Assembly: GCA_014380965.1 (NCBI GenBank)
Contig: JACMIV010000030.1
Location: forward strand, 1 to 7,462
Origin: Rhizobiaceae bacterium
GTDB lineage: Bacteria; Pseudomonadota; Alphaproteobacteria; Rhizobiales; Rhizobiaceae
Length of the DNA: 7,462 nt
Direction: 5' to 3'
The position numbers and the translations under genes are program-made. Position 1 is the stretch's first letter. Every line of letters starts with the position of its first letter. Positions 1-6,140 of this stretch are shown here, piece by piece. The notes below the pieces were generated by a model. It was not told where the DNA came from, did no database searches, and was given only the letters and a program-made list of their open reading frames with translations.

Positions 1-513
1 CGGCGTCGAGGCGCGGCGCTGCCGATCGTGCTCGATCCTGTCCTTGCCGCCTCCTCCGGGGGGCTGCTCCTCGACGAGCCGGGAATCGACCGGCTCCTCC
101 AGGGGCTGATGCTGCTTGCGACGGTCACGACGCCGAACATCGTCGAACTCGCCGCTCTCGCCGGGCGGCTCGGCGGCGAAACTGGAGCGGATGTCGGCGC
201 GCGGGCGCTGGCCCTCCTCGCAGCGGGTGCACCGGCGGTCCTCGCCAAGGGCGGCCATGCGGAAGGACCGATCGCGGAAGACATTCTGTTCAGGCAGGAC
301 AGCGCCCCGCCTGTCCGCTTCGCGGCGCCGAGGTCGGCCGCCTCACTGCGCGGCACCGGCTGTGCGCTTTCGACCGCCATCGCCGTCCATCTGGCCGCCG
401 GGCGCGACCTGGAGACGGCCTGCCGCCTCGGCAAGGCGCATCTCTCCGCACTGTTCGATGCGGCGAGTTCTTCGACTTCCAATCCCTCGCCCGAGCCATG
501 CGTAGGCGGGTGA
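1..513 (+). CDS. thiD: ThiD-like hydroxymethylpyrimidine/phosphomethylpyrimidine kinase, 3' part
   Basis: This is a PfkB/ribokinase-fold kinase of the ThiD type. The family phosphorylates 4-amino-5-hydroxymethyl-2-methylpyrimidine (phosphate) in cytosolic thiamine diphosphate synthesis. The frame is open from base 1, so the 5' part lies outside the window; about 170 codons of a family of roughly 260-270 are present. Visible family signatures, in fragment numbering, are VLDPVLAASSG (10-20), TPNIVEL (44-50), KGGH (83-86) and the anion-hole motif GTGC (118-121) followed by a small-residue helix. The residue before GTGC is Arg, where His is more usual in ThiD. The last 20 residues are Ser/Pro-rich and do not resemble the family. 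The GTG at base 28 lies inside the conserved DPV motif and is not the true start. It converges on the DUF3830 gene with a 40-bp gap. It is not a pigment gene, although thiamine diphosphate is the cofactor of DXP synthase, the first step of isoprenoid supply. The exact substrate is inferred from motifs. Confidence 0.8.
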   Translation, partial: RRRGAALPIVLDPVLAASSGGLLLDEPGIDRLLQGLMLLATVTTPNIVELAALAGRLGGETGADVGARALALLAAGAPAVLAKGGHAEGPIAEDILFRQDSAPPVRFAAPRSAASLRGTGCALSTAIAVHLAAGRDLETACRLGKAHLSALFDAASSSTSNPSPEPCVGG

Positions 514-553
514 AGACCTTCGTCCGTGACGCGCGCGCCCGCTCTTCGAACGC

Positions 554-979
554 TCAGCCGATCGAGCTAATTCGGATGGCCTTGGCTCCCGTCCGAAGCG
601 TCCCGCGTCCGAGAGCCGCGAGAACGTCGAGCCGATCGGTGATCGTGAGGAACGGGTTTCCGGCGAGCTGGCCTGCCTTGCTCGCGAAGGCGCAAGGCCC
701 GTAGGCGAAGAGGATTTCCGTCTCGCTGACGCCGCCGGGATAGAGGATGAACTGGCCGGGCGCGGGATGGCTCGTCGCGTTCTCGTAGGGCAGGCCGAAA
801 TCCTGGTCCCCAAGCGGAATCCAGCAGGCTTCGCCGGACCAGCGGACGTGGATGATGCGCTCCTCGTAAGGCAGGATGCCGGCGATCGCCGCCACCGTCT
901 TCGGCGCGAGCGCGGTCTCGAAACGCGCGGGAAACGTCTCGTCGTCGATCTCGACCACGATCTCGGCCCTGTCCGTCAC
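554..979 (-). CDS. DUF3830 family protein, cyclophilin-like fold
   Basis: A 141-residue protein of unknown function. I recognise the pattern of the DUF3830 family, whose members are thought to have a cyclophilin-like beta-barrel. The landmarks are WSGEACW (47-53), ENATSHPAPGQ (66-76), YPGG (80-83), EILFAYG (88-94) and GNPFLTI (107-113). No signal peptide or membrane segment is visible, so it is probably cytosolic. It starts with GTG; a GAGGAG ribosome binding site sits 6 nt upstream, inside the last codons of ppsR. Only 2-3 nt separate it from the ppsR stop, so the two genes are almost certainly cotranscribed and translationally coupled. That placement suggests a role linked to PpsR or photosynthesis control, but no catalytic residues can be named and the function is unknown. 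The family assignment is from memory of its motifs, not from a search. Confidence 0.7.
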   Translation of the reverse strand: MTDRAEIVVEIDDETFPARFETALAPKTVAAIAGILPYEERIIHVRWSGEACWIPLGDQDFGLPYENATSHPAPGQFILYPGGVSETEILFAYGPCAFASKAGQLAGNPFLTITDRLDVLAALGRGTLRTGAKAIRISSIG

Positions 980-982
980 GGC

Positions 983-2383
983 CTACTCCTCGTCCACGAT
1001 CCCGAAGCGGTGCATCTTGAGATACAGCGCCTGGCGGCTGAGCCCGAGGACGCGGGCGGCGGAGGCGCGGTTGTCGCCGGTGAGCTTCAGCGCGGCCTCG
1101 ATGCACATCCTCTCGATCACGTCCGTCGTGTCGCGGACGAGGTCCTTCATCGGCACGCGGCCGATCATCTCGCTGAGGCTTTCGGCGGTCCGCATGAGAT
1201 CGCTGTTGCCGCGCGGCGTCTGCGTGGCCTCCTCGGAGCGGGGCCGCATGACGAAGGCGTAGCCGGAGGGCCGGCCGCCCTCCGTGCGGGCGACGGCGGA
1301 GAGTTCGACCTCGCTCGACTGGCCGTTCGCCCCGCGCACCGTGCCGGAGAACAGCGCCAAGCGGCCGCGCCGGCGGACATCGGCCAGCAGCACGTCCTCG
1401 TCGATCCCGTGCCAGTGGAAGAATGTCTCGAGCGGCTTGCCGATGGCGTGAGCGGCGAGCGGCAGGCCGGCCAGAATGAGGAAAGCCTCGTTGGTCCAGA
1501 CGACCAGCCCGTCCTCGTCCGACAGGAGCACCGCCTCAGTCGCGTCCCGCACGAGATCGACGAGACGCTGGTCCGGCCCCGCAGGCCCTCCCGCCCCGGT
1601 CTCGGCTGCTTCGAGCCGGATCATCACCAGCTTGAGATCGCCGGCCCGGAACAGTTCGGCAGCAAGCGACAGGCGATCTCGGCCCCCCTGCGCGGGCAAA
1701 CGCACGGTTTCACGCAAGCCGGAGGCGAGGACGGCCCCGACGAGCGCCTGAACATCCCCCTGATGCGGCTTGTCGAAGGCGCTCGCGACCTTGCGGCCGG
1801 CGAGGTCCGCCGCGTCGGACCCCAAGAGCGCTGCCGCTCGCGGGTTGGCCTCACGGATCTTGGAGCTCTCGGCATCTACGACGATCATCGCATCGCCGGC
1901 GGTCTCGAAGAGGAGCCGGTAATGGGCTTCGGCCTGGCGCTGGCGCTGGCCGCTCTGCTCGGCCGTGCGCCGGCTCGCCACGAGCCGCGACTGAAGATCG
2001 GCGACGACGCGCAGATCGCGGCCGACAAGAGCGACATCGCCGTTCGCGCCGATCGAGACCGCGGAATATTGCATCGGCAGCTCGCGCCCCGCACCGAGGG
2101 GATGACCGATCTCGAACTTCTTGGCGGGCCTGCCGTCGCGCGTCGCGCGGAGCATCGCACGCAGCGTCGCAAGCTGCTCGGGACGGACGATGTCGGTGAC
2201 GGGCAAGCCGATCCAGGCGGGAAGCCGCGCGCCGGGAAGGTCGGTCAAAGTGTGCAGGATGTCGCGCACGATATCGTCGGCGTCGAGAACGAGCGTGAGA
2301 TCGGCAGCGGCCGCGACGAGGCCGGCTACCGTTCGCGGATCGACCGCAAGCGCCGGCGCTTTCGACTTCAATGTGGAGACCAT
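983..2383 (-). CDS. ppsR: PpsR/CrtJ photosynthesis gene repressor (PAS-PAS-PAS-HTH)
   Basis: A 466-residue transcriptional regulator, close to the roughly 464 of Rhodobacter PpsR. This family binds TGT-N12-ACA palindromes and represses bch, crt and light-harvesting genes under oxygen or light. An N-terminal PAS-like domain spans about 18-130. A polar, Gln/Arg-rich linker helix follows (130-155). PAS1 spans about 155-260 (YRLLFETAGDAMIVVD) and PAS2 about 272-385 (LVRDATEAVLLSDEDG). A Fis-type HTH ends the protein (about 425-462, LTGDNRASAARVLGLSRQAL). There is one cysteine, Cys427, placed 39 residues before the C-terminus, matching the redox-active HTH cysteine (Cys424 in R. sphaeroides). The second classical cysteine, near 251, is absent. 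The frame stays open up to base 2800, but 466 aa from this ATG gives the family length and the upstream extension is unlike PpsR. No strong Shine-Dalgarno is seen, so the start is probable, not proven. It is divergent from bphP and upstream of the DUF3830 gene. Confidence 0.93.
   Translation of the reverse strand: MVSTLKSKAPALAVDPRTVAGLVAAAADLTLVLDADDIVRDILHTLTDLPGARLPAWIGLPVTDIVRPEQLATLRAMLRATRDGRPAKKFEIGHPLGAGRELPMQYSAVSIGANGDVALVGRDLRVVADLQSRLVASRRTAEQSGQRQRQAEAHYRLLFETAGDAMIVVDAESSKIREANPRAAALLGSDAADLAGRKVASAFDKPHQGDVQALVGAVLASGLRETVRLPAQGGRDRLSLAAELFRAGDLKLVMIRLEAAETGAGGPAGPDQRLVDLVRDATEAVLLSDEDGLVVWTNEAFLILAGLPLAAHAIGKPLETFFHWHGIDEDVLLADVRRRGRLALFSGTVRGANGQSSEVELSAVARTEGGRPSGYAFVMRPRSEEATQTPRGNSDLMRTAESLSEMIGRVPMKDLVRDTTDVIERMCIEAALKLTGDNRASAARVLGLSRQALYLKMHRFGIVDEE
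986..991 (-). promoter_or_regulatory. Ribosome binding site of the DUF3830 gene
   Basis: GAGGAG on the minus strand lies 6 nt before the GTG start and within the last ppsR codons. It supports the GTG start and coupling of the two genes. Confidence 0.7.
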
Positions 2384-2523
2384 GATGGCTAAGTGCCCGT
2401 AACGAGGTGTCGATGCGCCTGAGCCAAGCCCTTTTCGAGCGGCCCAGACCGGCCAGGCGGAATGCCAAGGCGACCATCTTCGGTTCGAAAACCGATGCGC
2501 GCGGGATGGTTCTGCGTCGCAAC

Positions 2524-2552
2524 ATAATCTCGCGTCGCTCTGTATTTGTCCA
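2524..2552 (-). promoter_or_regulatory. Candidate sigma70-type promoter for ppsR
   Basis: Read on the minus strand, TGGACA (2552-2547, five of six matches to TTGACA) is followed after 17 bp by GATTAT (2529-2524, four of six matches to TATAAT). Transcription would start near 2517, about 135 nt before the ppsR ATG. This is consensus matching by eye only. Confidence 0.35.
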
Positions 2553-2553
2553 G

Positions 2554-2568
2554 TGCTGCATTGCAGCA
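2554..2568. repeat. Perfect 15-bp palindrome TGCTGCA-T-TGCAGCA
   Basis: Two exact 7-bp inverted arms flank a single central base. It lies 2 bp from the first PpsR operator and just upstream of the proposed ppsR -35 element. There is no T-run beside it and it is far from any gene end, so an operator for a dimeric regulator fits better than a terminator. The regulator is unknown. Confidence 0.6.
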
Positions 2569-2570
2569 AG

Positions 2571-2588
2571 TGTCCGCGCTTTTGGACA
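2571..2588. promoter_or_regulatory. ppsR: PpsR operator 1 (TGT-N12-ACA)
   Basis: TGTCCGCGCTTTTGGACA fits the PpsR/CrtJ palindrome TGT-N12-ACA exactly, and the symmetry extends to TGTCC/GGACA. The right arm supplies the TGGACA of the proposed bphP -35 element. The position, between ppsR and bphP, suggests autoregulation, control of bphP, or both. The operator rule is established for Rhodobacter; binding here is inferred. Confidence 0.7.
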
Positions 2589-2610
2589 TCCTGCTCTGTA
2601 TCCTTAAAAG
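2583..2610 (+). promoter_or_regulatory. Candidate bphP promoter overlapping both PpsR sites
   Basis: TGGACA (2583-2588, five of six) and TAAAAG (2605-2610, four of six) are separated by 16 bp. The -35 lies in operator 1 and the -10 in operator 2, the arrangement known for CrtJ/PpsR-repressed promoters. The leader to the GTG start would be about 150 nt. Assigned by eye. Confidence 0.35.
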
Positions 2611-2614
2611 GACG
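2597..2614. promoter_or_regulatory. ppsR: PpsR operator 2, one mismatch (TGT-N12-ACG)
   Basis: TGTATCCTTAAAAGGACG matches TGT-N12-ACA except for the last base. It carries an inner CCTT/AAGG dyad. It begins exactly 8 bp after operator 1 ends, the spacing reported for cooperative binding of paired CrtJ/PpsR sites. A single degenerate site would be weak evidence; the spacing is what supports it. Confidence 0.5.
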
Positions 2615-2753
2615 TGCTACGTCCCGACCGGACCCGGTGGATGTGCTCGACCACGCGTCGCCGACGGCAGAGGATGCCCGCGACAGCCCATCACCGGGAC
2701 GGGACGCTGCTGAGGATTGCCCGGCGCCGTCGAAGCATGTGAGGCTGAATCCG

Positions 2754-2760
2754 AAGGAGA
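2754..2760 (+). promoter_or_regulatory. Ribosome binding site that fixes the bphP GTG start
   Basis: AAGGAGA lies 9 nt before GTG 2770. An in-frame stop (TGA, 2746-2748) rules out a start further upstream. TTG at 2773 is the only close alternative. Confidence 0.75.
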
Positions 2761-2769
2761 GCCTGTCTT

Positions 2770-5070
2770 GTGTTGAAGCGGACCGTCGATCTGTCGTCAT
2801 GTGATTCGGAACCGATCCATATCATCGGCGGGGTGCAGCCGAACGGCGCTCTGCTGGCAGCCGATGCGCGGACGGGGATCGTCGCCTTCGCCAGCGACAA
2901 CCAGGGGGACTATTTCGGAAAGCCCGCAGCCGAATTGCTGGGTCAGCCGCTGTCCGCCCTATTCGGCGAGATGCAGGGCCAGGCGCTCCTGGCCGAGAGC
3001 CGTGAACCATCGCAGCCGGAGCATCTGCGTCCTTCCTTCCTCGACATCGGGCGGTCCGATGGCTCGTCTGTCGCCATCGAGTGCTACCCGCATAGGCTGA
3101 AGGGGCGAATCGTCCTCGACTACGTGCCGCGCGAACCCGGTCCCGCCAATCCATGGGACGATGACCTCATCCGACAGAGGATCATCTCGGATCTCGTGCG
3201 GCCGGACTCGCTCGGGGATCTCGCAAGCGTCGCCGCCGGCATCATCCGGGAGGTGACCGGCTTCGACCGGGTGATGATCTACCGTTTCGCCCCCGACAGG
3301 CATGGCGAGGTCATCGCCGAGAGCACGATCCGGCCGGACAGTTTTCTCGGCCTTCATTACCCGGCCTCCGACATTCCCGATCCCGCGCGCCGGCATTTCG
3401 CGCTCAACCTCATTCGCAGCATCCCCGACATTCGCGCCGTGCCGGTGCCGATCATCGGCCGCTCCGGAGGCGTTGCCGACGCAACGTCCGACGATCCGCT
3501 GGATCTCACCTTCTCCAAGCTCCGGGCGGTCGCGCCCGTCCACGTCGAATATCTCGTGAACATGGGCGTCGGTGCGAGCCTGTCGATCTCGCTCATCGCC
3601 AACGGCGAGCTCTGGGGGCTGGTCGCTTGCCATCATTACGGCCCGTTGCACCTTTCCTGGAGCCGACTGCGCTTTTGCGAGCTTCTGGGGGGAACGATCT
3701 CGGCGCTCCTGCAGAGCCAGGAGAATGCCGTCCAGCTTCGCCACTCCATTCGGGCGGAGAAGATCGCTTTCGCCATCGAGCGCGAAGCGCGGCTTGGCAG
3801 GCCTCTGGCGCAGGTCGTTCTCGACCATGCCGGGCAGTTGATGGCCGAATGCGACGCCCAAGGCATGATCCTGAAGCTCGGCGGCAGGTCCACGGGGATC
3901 GGCAAGCTCCCGCCCGGCGGATGGTCTCCGTCGGACCTGTCCGGTGCTCTCGTCGACGGCATCTCGGCCTTCGACCAGATCTGCGGCGGCGGGGTGGCGG
4001 ATGGAGCGACTTCGACGGCGCCGCACGGCGAGATCGCAGGCGCCGCGATGCTGGAGCTGTCGGACGACGGCGAGGACTGGCTCGTGCTCTTTCGCGAGGA
4101 GTTCGAGCACACGATCCGCTGGGCCGGAAAGCCGGTGAAGCGCGAGACGGCGCTCGGCGACGGAACGGTCCGCCTCTCGCCGCGGGGCTCGTTCGCCCTC
4201 TGGCGGGAGGAACGGCGAGGCCGCAGCCGGCCGTTCACGGCGACCGACGCGGAAATCCTGCGCATCACGCGGCGGGCGCTCTTCGCCATGAACAGTCTCG
4301 ACCGGGAACGGGCCGCGGTCGCGGCGAAAGCCGAGGCGGAGGCGGCGGAGATGCGGATGCGGCTCACGCTGCTCGATGCCGCCCGAAACCGGTCCCTCGG
4401 AGAACTCGCCGCAGCGCTGGCCCATGAACTCAACCAACCGCTCTCGGCGGTGAGCAACTACGTCAATGCCTGCCGGCAGGAGTTGAAGAACTACGGTCTC
4501 GCCATCCCCGCCCATGTCAGCGGTCTCATGCAGAACGCCGTGACGGAAGCCTCGCGCGCGGCCGATCTGGTACGCCGCCTGCGCGACCTCATCGGCTCCG
4601 GCGAAGTCGCCGTCGAGCACGCCGATCTCCACGCGGTCATCCGGCAGGGCGTCGACCTTGCCATGGCGGCTTCCCAGAACGTCGACGCCACGGTGAGGTT
4701 TCGCTTCGACGAGACCCTCCGCCCGCTGCTGATCGATCCCGTCCAGATCGCCCAGGTGATCCTCAATCTCGTCCGCAACAGCCTGACCGCCATGCGCGAC
4801 CGCAACCAAAGGGTTCTCACCATCACGACGCGAGTCCACGGGGAAATCGCGGAAGTGTCGGTCCACGATACCGGCAGGGGTATCGACCCGTCGATCCACC
4901 GGACGCTCTTCGAGCCTTTCCGCAACTCGACGACGAGCGGGATGGGCATCGGCCTATCCCTTTGCCGCTCGATCGTCGAAGCTCACGGCGGGAAGATATC
5001 GGTCCGTCCCGCCGAGATGGGAACGGAGTTCGTCTTCACCCTGAAGCTTGCGGAGGAGTGCGATGAGTGA
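2770..5070 (+). CDS. bphP: Bacteriophytochrome histidine kinase (PAS-GAF-PHY with FixL-type kinase)
   Basis: A 766-residue red/far-red light sensor kinase, probably soluble. The PAS domain (about 8-115) carries Cys11 in CDSEPIHI, the expected thioether site for biliverdin. The GAF domain (about 135-305) has YRF (171-173), PASDIP (198-203, Asp201), His258 in HVEYLVNMGV and CHH (287-289). These match the conserved chromophore-pocket residues. The PHY domain (about 320-500) has the tongue signatures WAG (451-453), PRGSF (471-475) and W478-R-E. An Ala/Glu-rich coiled coil (about 508-540) leads to HisKA with the phospho-acceptor His552 in AHELNQPL. HATPase_c follows, with the N box (ILNLVRNS, Asn670), G1 DTGRGI (700-705), the F box FEPF and G2 GMGIGLS (724-730). 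The kinase half is of the FixL type, not the usual phytochrome type, and no extra PAS lies between PHY and HisKA. The start is GTG with AAGGAGA 9 nt upstream. It overlaps the downstream regulator, its likely partner, by 8 bp. Confidence 0.95.
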   Translation: MLKRTVDLSSCDSEPIHIIGGVQPNGALLAADARTGIVAFASDNQGDYFGKPAAELLGQPLSALFGEMQGQALLAESREPSQPEHLRPSFLDIGRSDGSSVAIECYPHRLKGRIVLDYVPREPGPANPWDDDLIRQRIISDLVRPDSLGDLASVAAGIIREVTGFDRVMIYRFAPDRHGEVIAESTIRPDSFLGLHYPASDIPDPARRHFALNLIRSIPDIRAVPVPIIGRSGGVADATSDDPLDLTFSKLRAVAPVHVEYLVNMGVGASLSISLIANGELWGLVACHHYGPLHLSWSRLRFCELLGGTISALLQSQENAVQLRHSIRAEKIAFAIEREARLGRPLAQVVLDHAGQLMAECDAQGMILKLGGRSTGIGKLPPGGWSPSDLSGALVDGISAFDQICGGGVADGATSTAPHGEIAGAAMLELSDDGEDWLVLFREEFEHTIRWAGKPVKRETALGDGTVRLSPRGSFALWREERRGRSRPFTATDAEILRITRRALFAMNSLDRERAAVAAKAEAEAAEMRMRLTLLDAARNRSLGELAAALAHELNQPLSAVSNYVNACRQELKNYGLAIPAHVSGLMQNAVTEASRAADLVRRLRDLIGSGEVAVEHADLHAVIRQGVDLAMAASQNVDATVRFRFDETLRPLLIDPVQIAQVILNLVRNSLTAMRDRNQRVLTITTRVHGEIAEVSVHDTGRGIDPSIHRTLFEPFRNSTTSGMGIGLSLCRSIVEAHGGKISVRPAEMGTEFVFTLKLAEECDE
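5052..5058 (+). promoter_or_regulatory. Ribosome binding site of the response regulator
   Basis: GGAGGAG inside the last codons of bphP, 4 nt before ATG 5063. It selects that ATG over the in-frame TTG at 5048, which lies before this site. Confidence 0.8.
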
Positions 5071-5668
5071 GGCCACCGCGAGCCTTCGCATCTATGTCGT
5101 CGACGACGATGCCTCCGTCCGCAATTCGCTGTCCGCGTTTCTCTCGGCCCACGGCTTCGATCCCGTGGCCTATGCCGACGGGGAGGATTTCCTGGCCGGT
5201 TTCGAGCCCTCGACCGCTTTGTGCGCCTTTCTCGACGTCCGCATGCCCGGTCTCAGCGGCATGGAAGTCCAGGCCGTGCTGACCGGGCGCGGGATCGCGC
5301 TGCCGCTCATCATCCTGACGGCGCATGGGGATGTCCCCATGGCGGTCGTCGCGATGAAGCACGGAGCGATCGACTTCATCGAGAAGCCGGCATCGGAGAT
5401 GCAGCTCCTCGATGCCATCGACGCTGCCGCATCGCTTCGATCGCAACGCCCGCAGGCCGGCCTTCATGAGGGCGTCGTCGCCGAGCGGCTCGCCCGCCTC
5501 ACCCACCGCGAGAAGAACGTGCTCGATCATCTCATTCTCGGGAAAACCAGCAAGCATATTGCCGACGAACTCGGGATCAGCCAGCGCACGGTGGAGATCC
5601 ATCGCTCCCGCATCCGCGAAAAGATGGAGGCGCGGGGACTCTCCGACCTCATCCTCATGATGCGTTGA
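5063..5668 (+). CDS. FixJ-family response regulator with LuxR-type HTH
   Basis: A 201-residue two-component regulator. The receiver domain (about 9-122) shows the acidic pocket Asp14-Asp16, phospho-acceptor Asp58 in AFLDVRMPG, Thr86 in ILTAHGD and Lys108 in EKP, so it appears fully functional. A short linker (about 123-142) leads to a LuxR/NarL-type HTH (146-201: LTHREKNVL, then ELGISQRTVEIHRSRI). The length and architecture are those of FixJ. The ATG overlaps the end of bphP (ATGAGTGA), so translation is coupled. The neighbour's FixL-like transmitter makes it the natural kinase partner. The expected output is transcription activation in response to red/far-red light; target genes are unknown. 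Photosynthesis genes such as bchI and the nearby RHH gene are candidates. It is not called fixJ because the sensor is a phytochrome and no oxygen-control genes are nearby. Confidence 0.93.
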   Translation: MSEATASLRIYVVDDDASVRNSLSAFLSAHGFDPVAYADGEDFLAGFEPSTALCAFLDVRMPGLSGMEVQAVLTGRGIALPLIILTAHGDVPMAVVAMKHGAIDFIEKPASEMQLLDAIDAAASLRSQRPQAGLHEGVVAERLARLTHREKNVLDHLILGKTSKHIADELGISQRTVEIHRSRIREKMEARGLSDLILMMR

Positions 5669-5725
5669 CGGGCCGGACGGTCGTTCCTTTGGCCCCTTAA
5701 AGGTGCATGCCGCCGCCGAACGAGC

Positions 5726-5754
5726 ATACGTAGGAAACATCTAGGGGATTTTCC
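5726..5754. promoter_or_regulatory. Possible operator: FixJ-box-like ATACGTAG and GGAAA-N12-TTTCC dyad
   Basis: ATACGTAG (5726-5733) matches the rhizobial FixJ box GTAMGTAG, as I recall it, at seven of eight positions. It runs into an inverted repeat, GGAAA (5733-5737) and TTTCC (5750-5754). The site lies 58 bp after the response regulator and upstream of the RHH gene. Weaker look-alikes occur elsewhere in the window (for example near 499), so this is tentative. Confidence 0.25.
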
Positions 5755-5843
5755 GAGATAGAAGGCCGACCGATTTCGTCCGTAAGGTGCTGGATGGGGA
5801 AACGGTGCGGACCAGGAGATCGAAAAGCTCCGGCGCACGGCAC

Positions 5844-5849
5844 GGGAGG
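5844..5849 (+). promoter_or_regulatory. Ribosome binding site pointing to a TTG start for the RHH gene
   Basis: GGGAGG lies 9 nt before TTG 5859, which is in frame. Neither the GTG at 5787 nor the ATG at 5949 has a comparable site. Confidence 0.5.
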
Positions 5850-5858
5850 CGATACGCT

Positions 5859-6140
5859 TTGTCGGCTTGCAACTCACCTGAAATCGACAACAACGGTCGC
5901 TTCTCCACGCGGCCGAGTCGCGTCAAGCGACTTCACTTGGTAGCAGCCATGGATGACGAACTGATGGCGGCCGTCGAGGGCTGGCGCAGCGCGAACGGCG
6001 TGCGTGACCAGTCCGATGCCATCAACGAGCTGGTCCGCATTGGGCTGATGAGCGAGATCGCGAAGATTTATCGGATGGTCACCGAAAGCCGCGATAACGA
6101 GGGCCATGCCGCCAACGACGAGGATCGCCAGCGGGCATGA
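5859..6140 (+). CDS. Small ribbon-helix-helix-like protein
   Basis: A 93-residue protein that I do not recognise as a named family. Its middle resembles a ribbon-helix-helix DNA-binding fold. There is a predicted strand VKRLHLV (22-28), a first helix DDELMAAVEGWRSA (32-45), a Gly turn and a second helix QSDAINELVRIGL (51-63). A helical stretch (64-76) and a charged, disordered-looking tail follow. Such proteins usually act as dimeric repressors or antitoxins; no toxin gene is adjacent. The start is uncertain. TTG 5859 has the best ribosome binding site, GTG 5787 would give 117 aa with an Arg-rich leader, and ATG 5949 would cut off the DNA-contacting strand. It lies 190 nt after the phytochrome regulator on the same strand and precedes bchI, so it may be a downstream target or further regulator of the light circuit. 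That role is inference. Confidence 0.65.
   Translation: MSACNSPEIDNNGRFSTRPSRVKRLHLVAAMDDELMAAVEGWRSANGVRDQSDAINELVRIGLMSEIAKIYRMVTESRDNEGHAANDEDRQRA

Larger units (their letters stand above)
2384..2769. promoter_or_regulatory. Divergent ppsR/bphP control region
   Basis: This 386-bp region separates the two divergent starts. From left to right it holds a candidate minus-strand promoter for ppsR, a perfect 15-bp palindrome, two PpsR-like operators 8 bp apart, a candidate plus-strand promoter overlapping them, and the bphP ribosome binding site. The individual sites are listed separately. The open frames crossing it do not resemble any protein I recognise. Confidence 0.75.

Noticed and set aside
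767..2392. Plus-strand open frame of 541 codons opposite ppsR
   Set aside because: It is antisense to a clearly recognised PpsR with all domains and the HTH intact; the translation is Arg/Gly/Asp-rich with no domain, a typical high-GC shadow.
2384..2800. N-terminal extension of ppsR up to base 2800
   Set aside because: It would add 139 residues unlike PpsR, run through the divergent promoter region and overlap the bphP start.
2959..4899. Minus-strand open frame of 646 codons opposite bphP
   Set aside because: It mirrors the phytochrome codons, lacks any recognisable domain and is explained by strong GC bias.
5048..5062. TTG at 5048 as start of the response regulator
   Set aside because: The Shine-Dalgarno sequence lies after it and directly in front of ATG 5063.
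5686..5703. CCTTT/AAAGG hairpin as terminator after the response regulator
   Set aside because: Only a 5-bp AT-rich stem with an 8-base loop and no following T-run.
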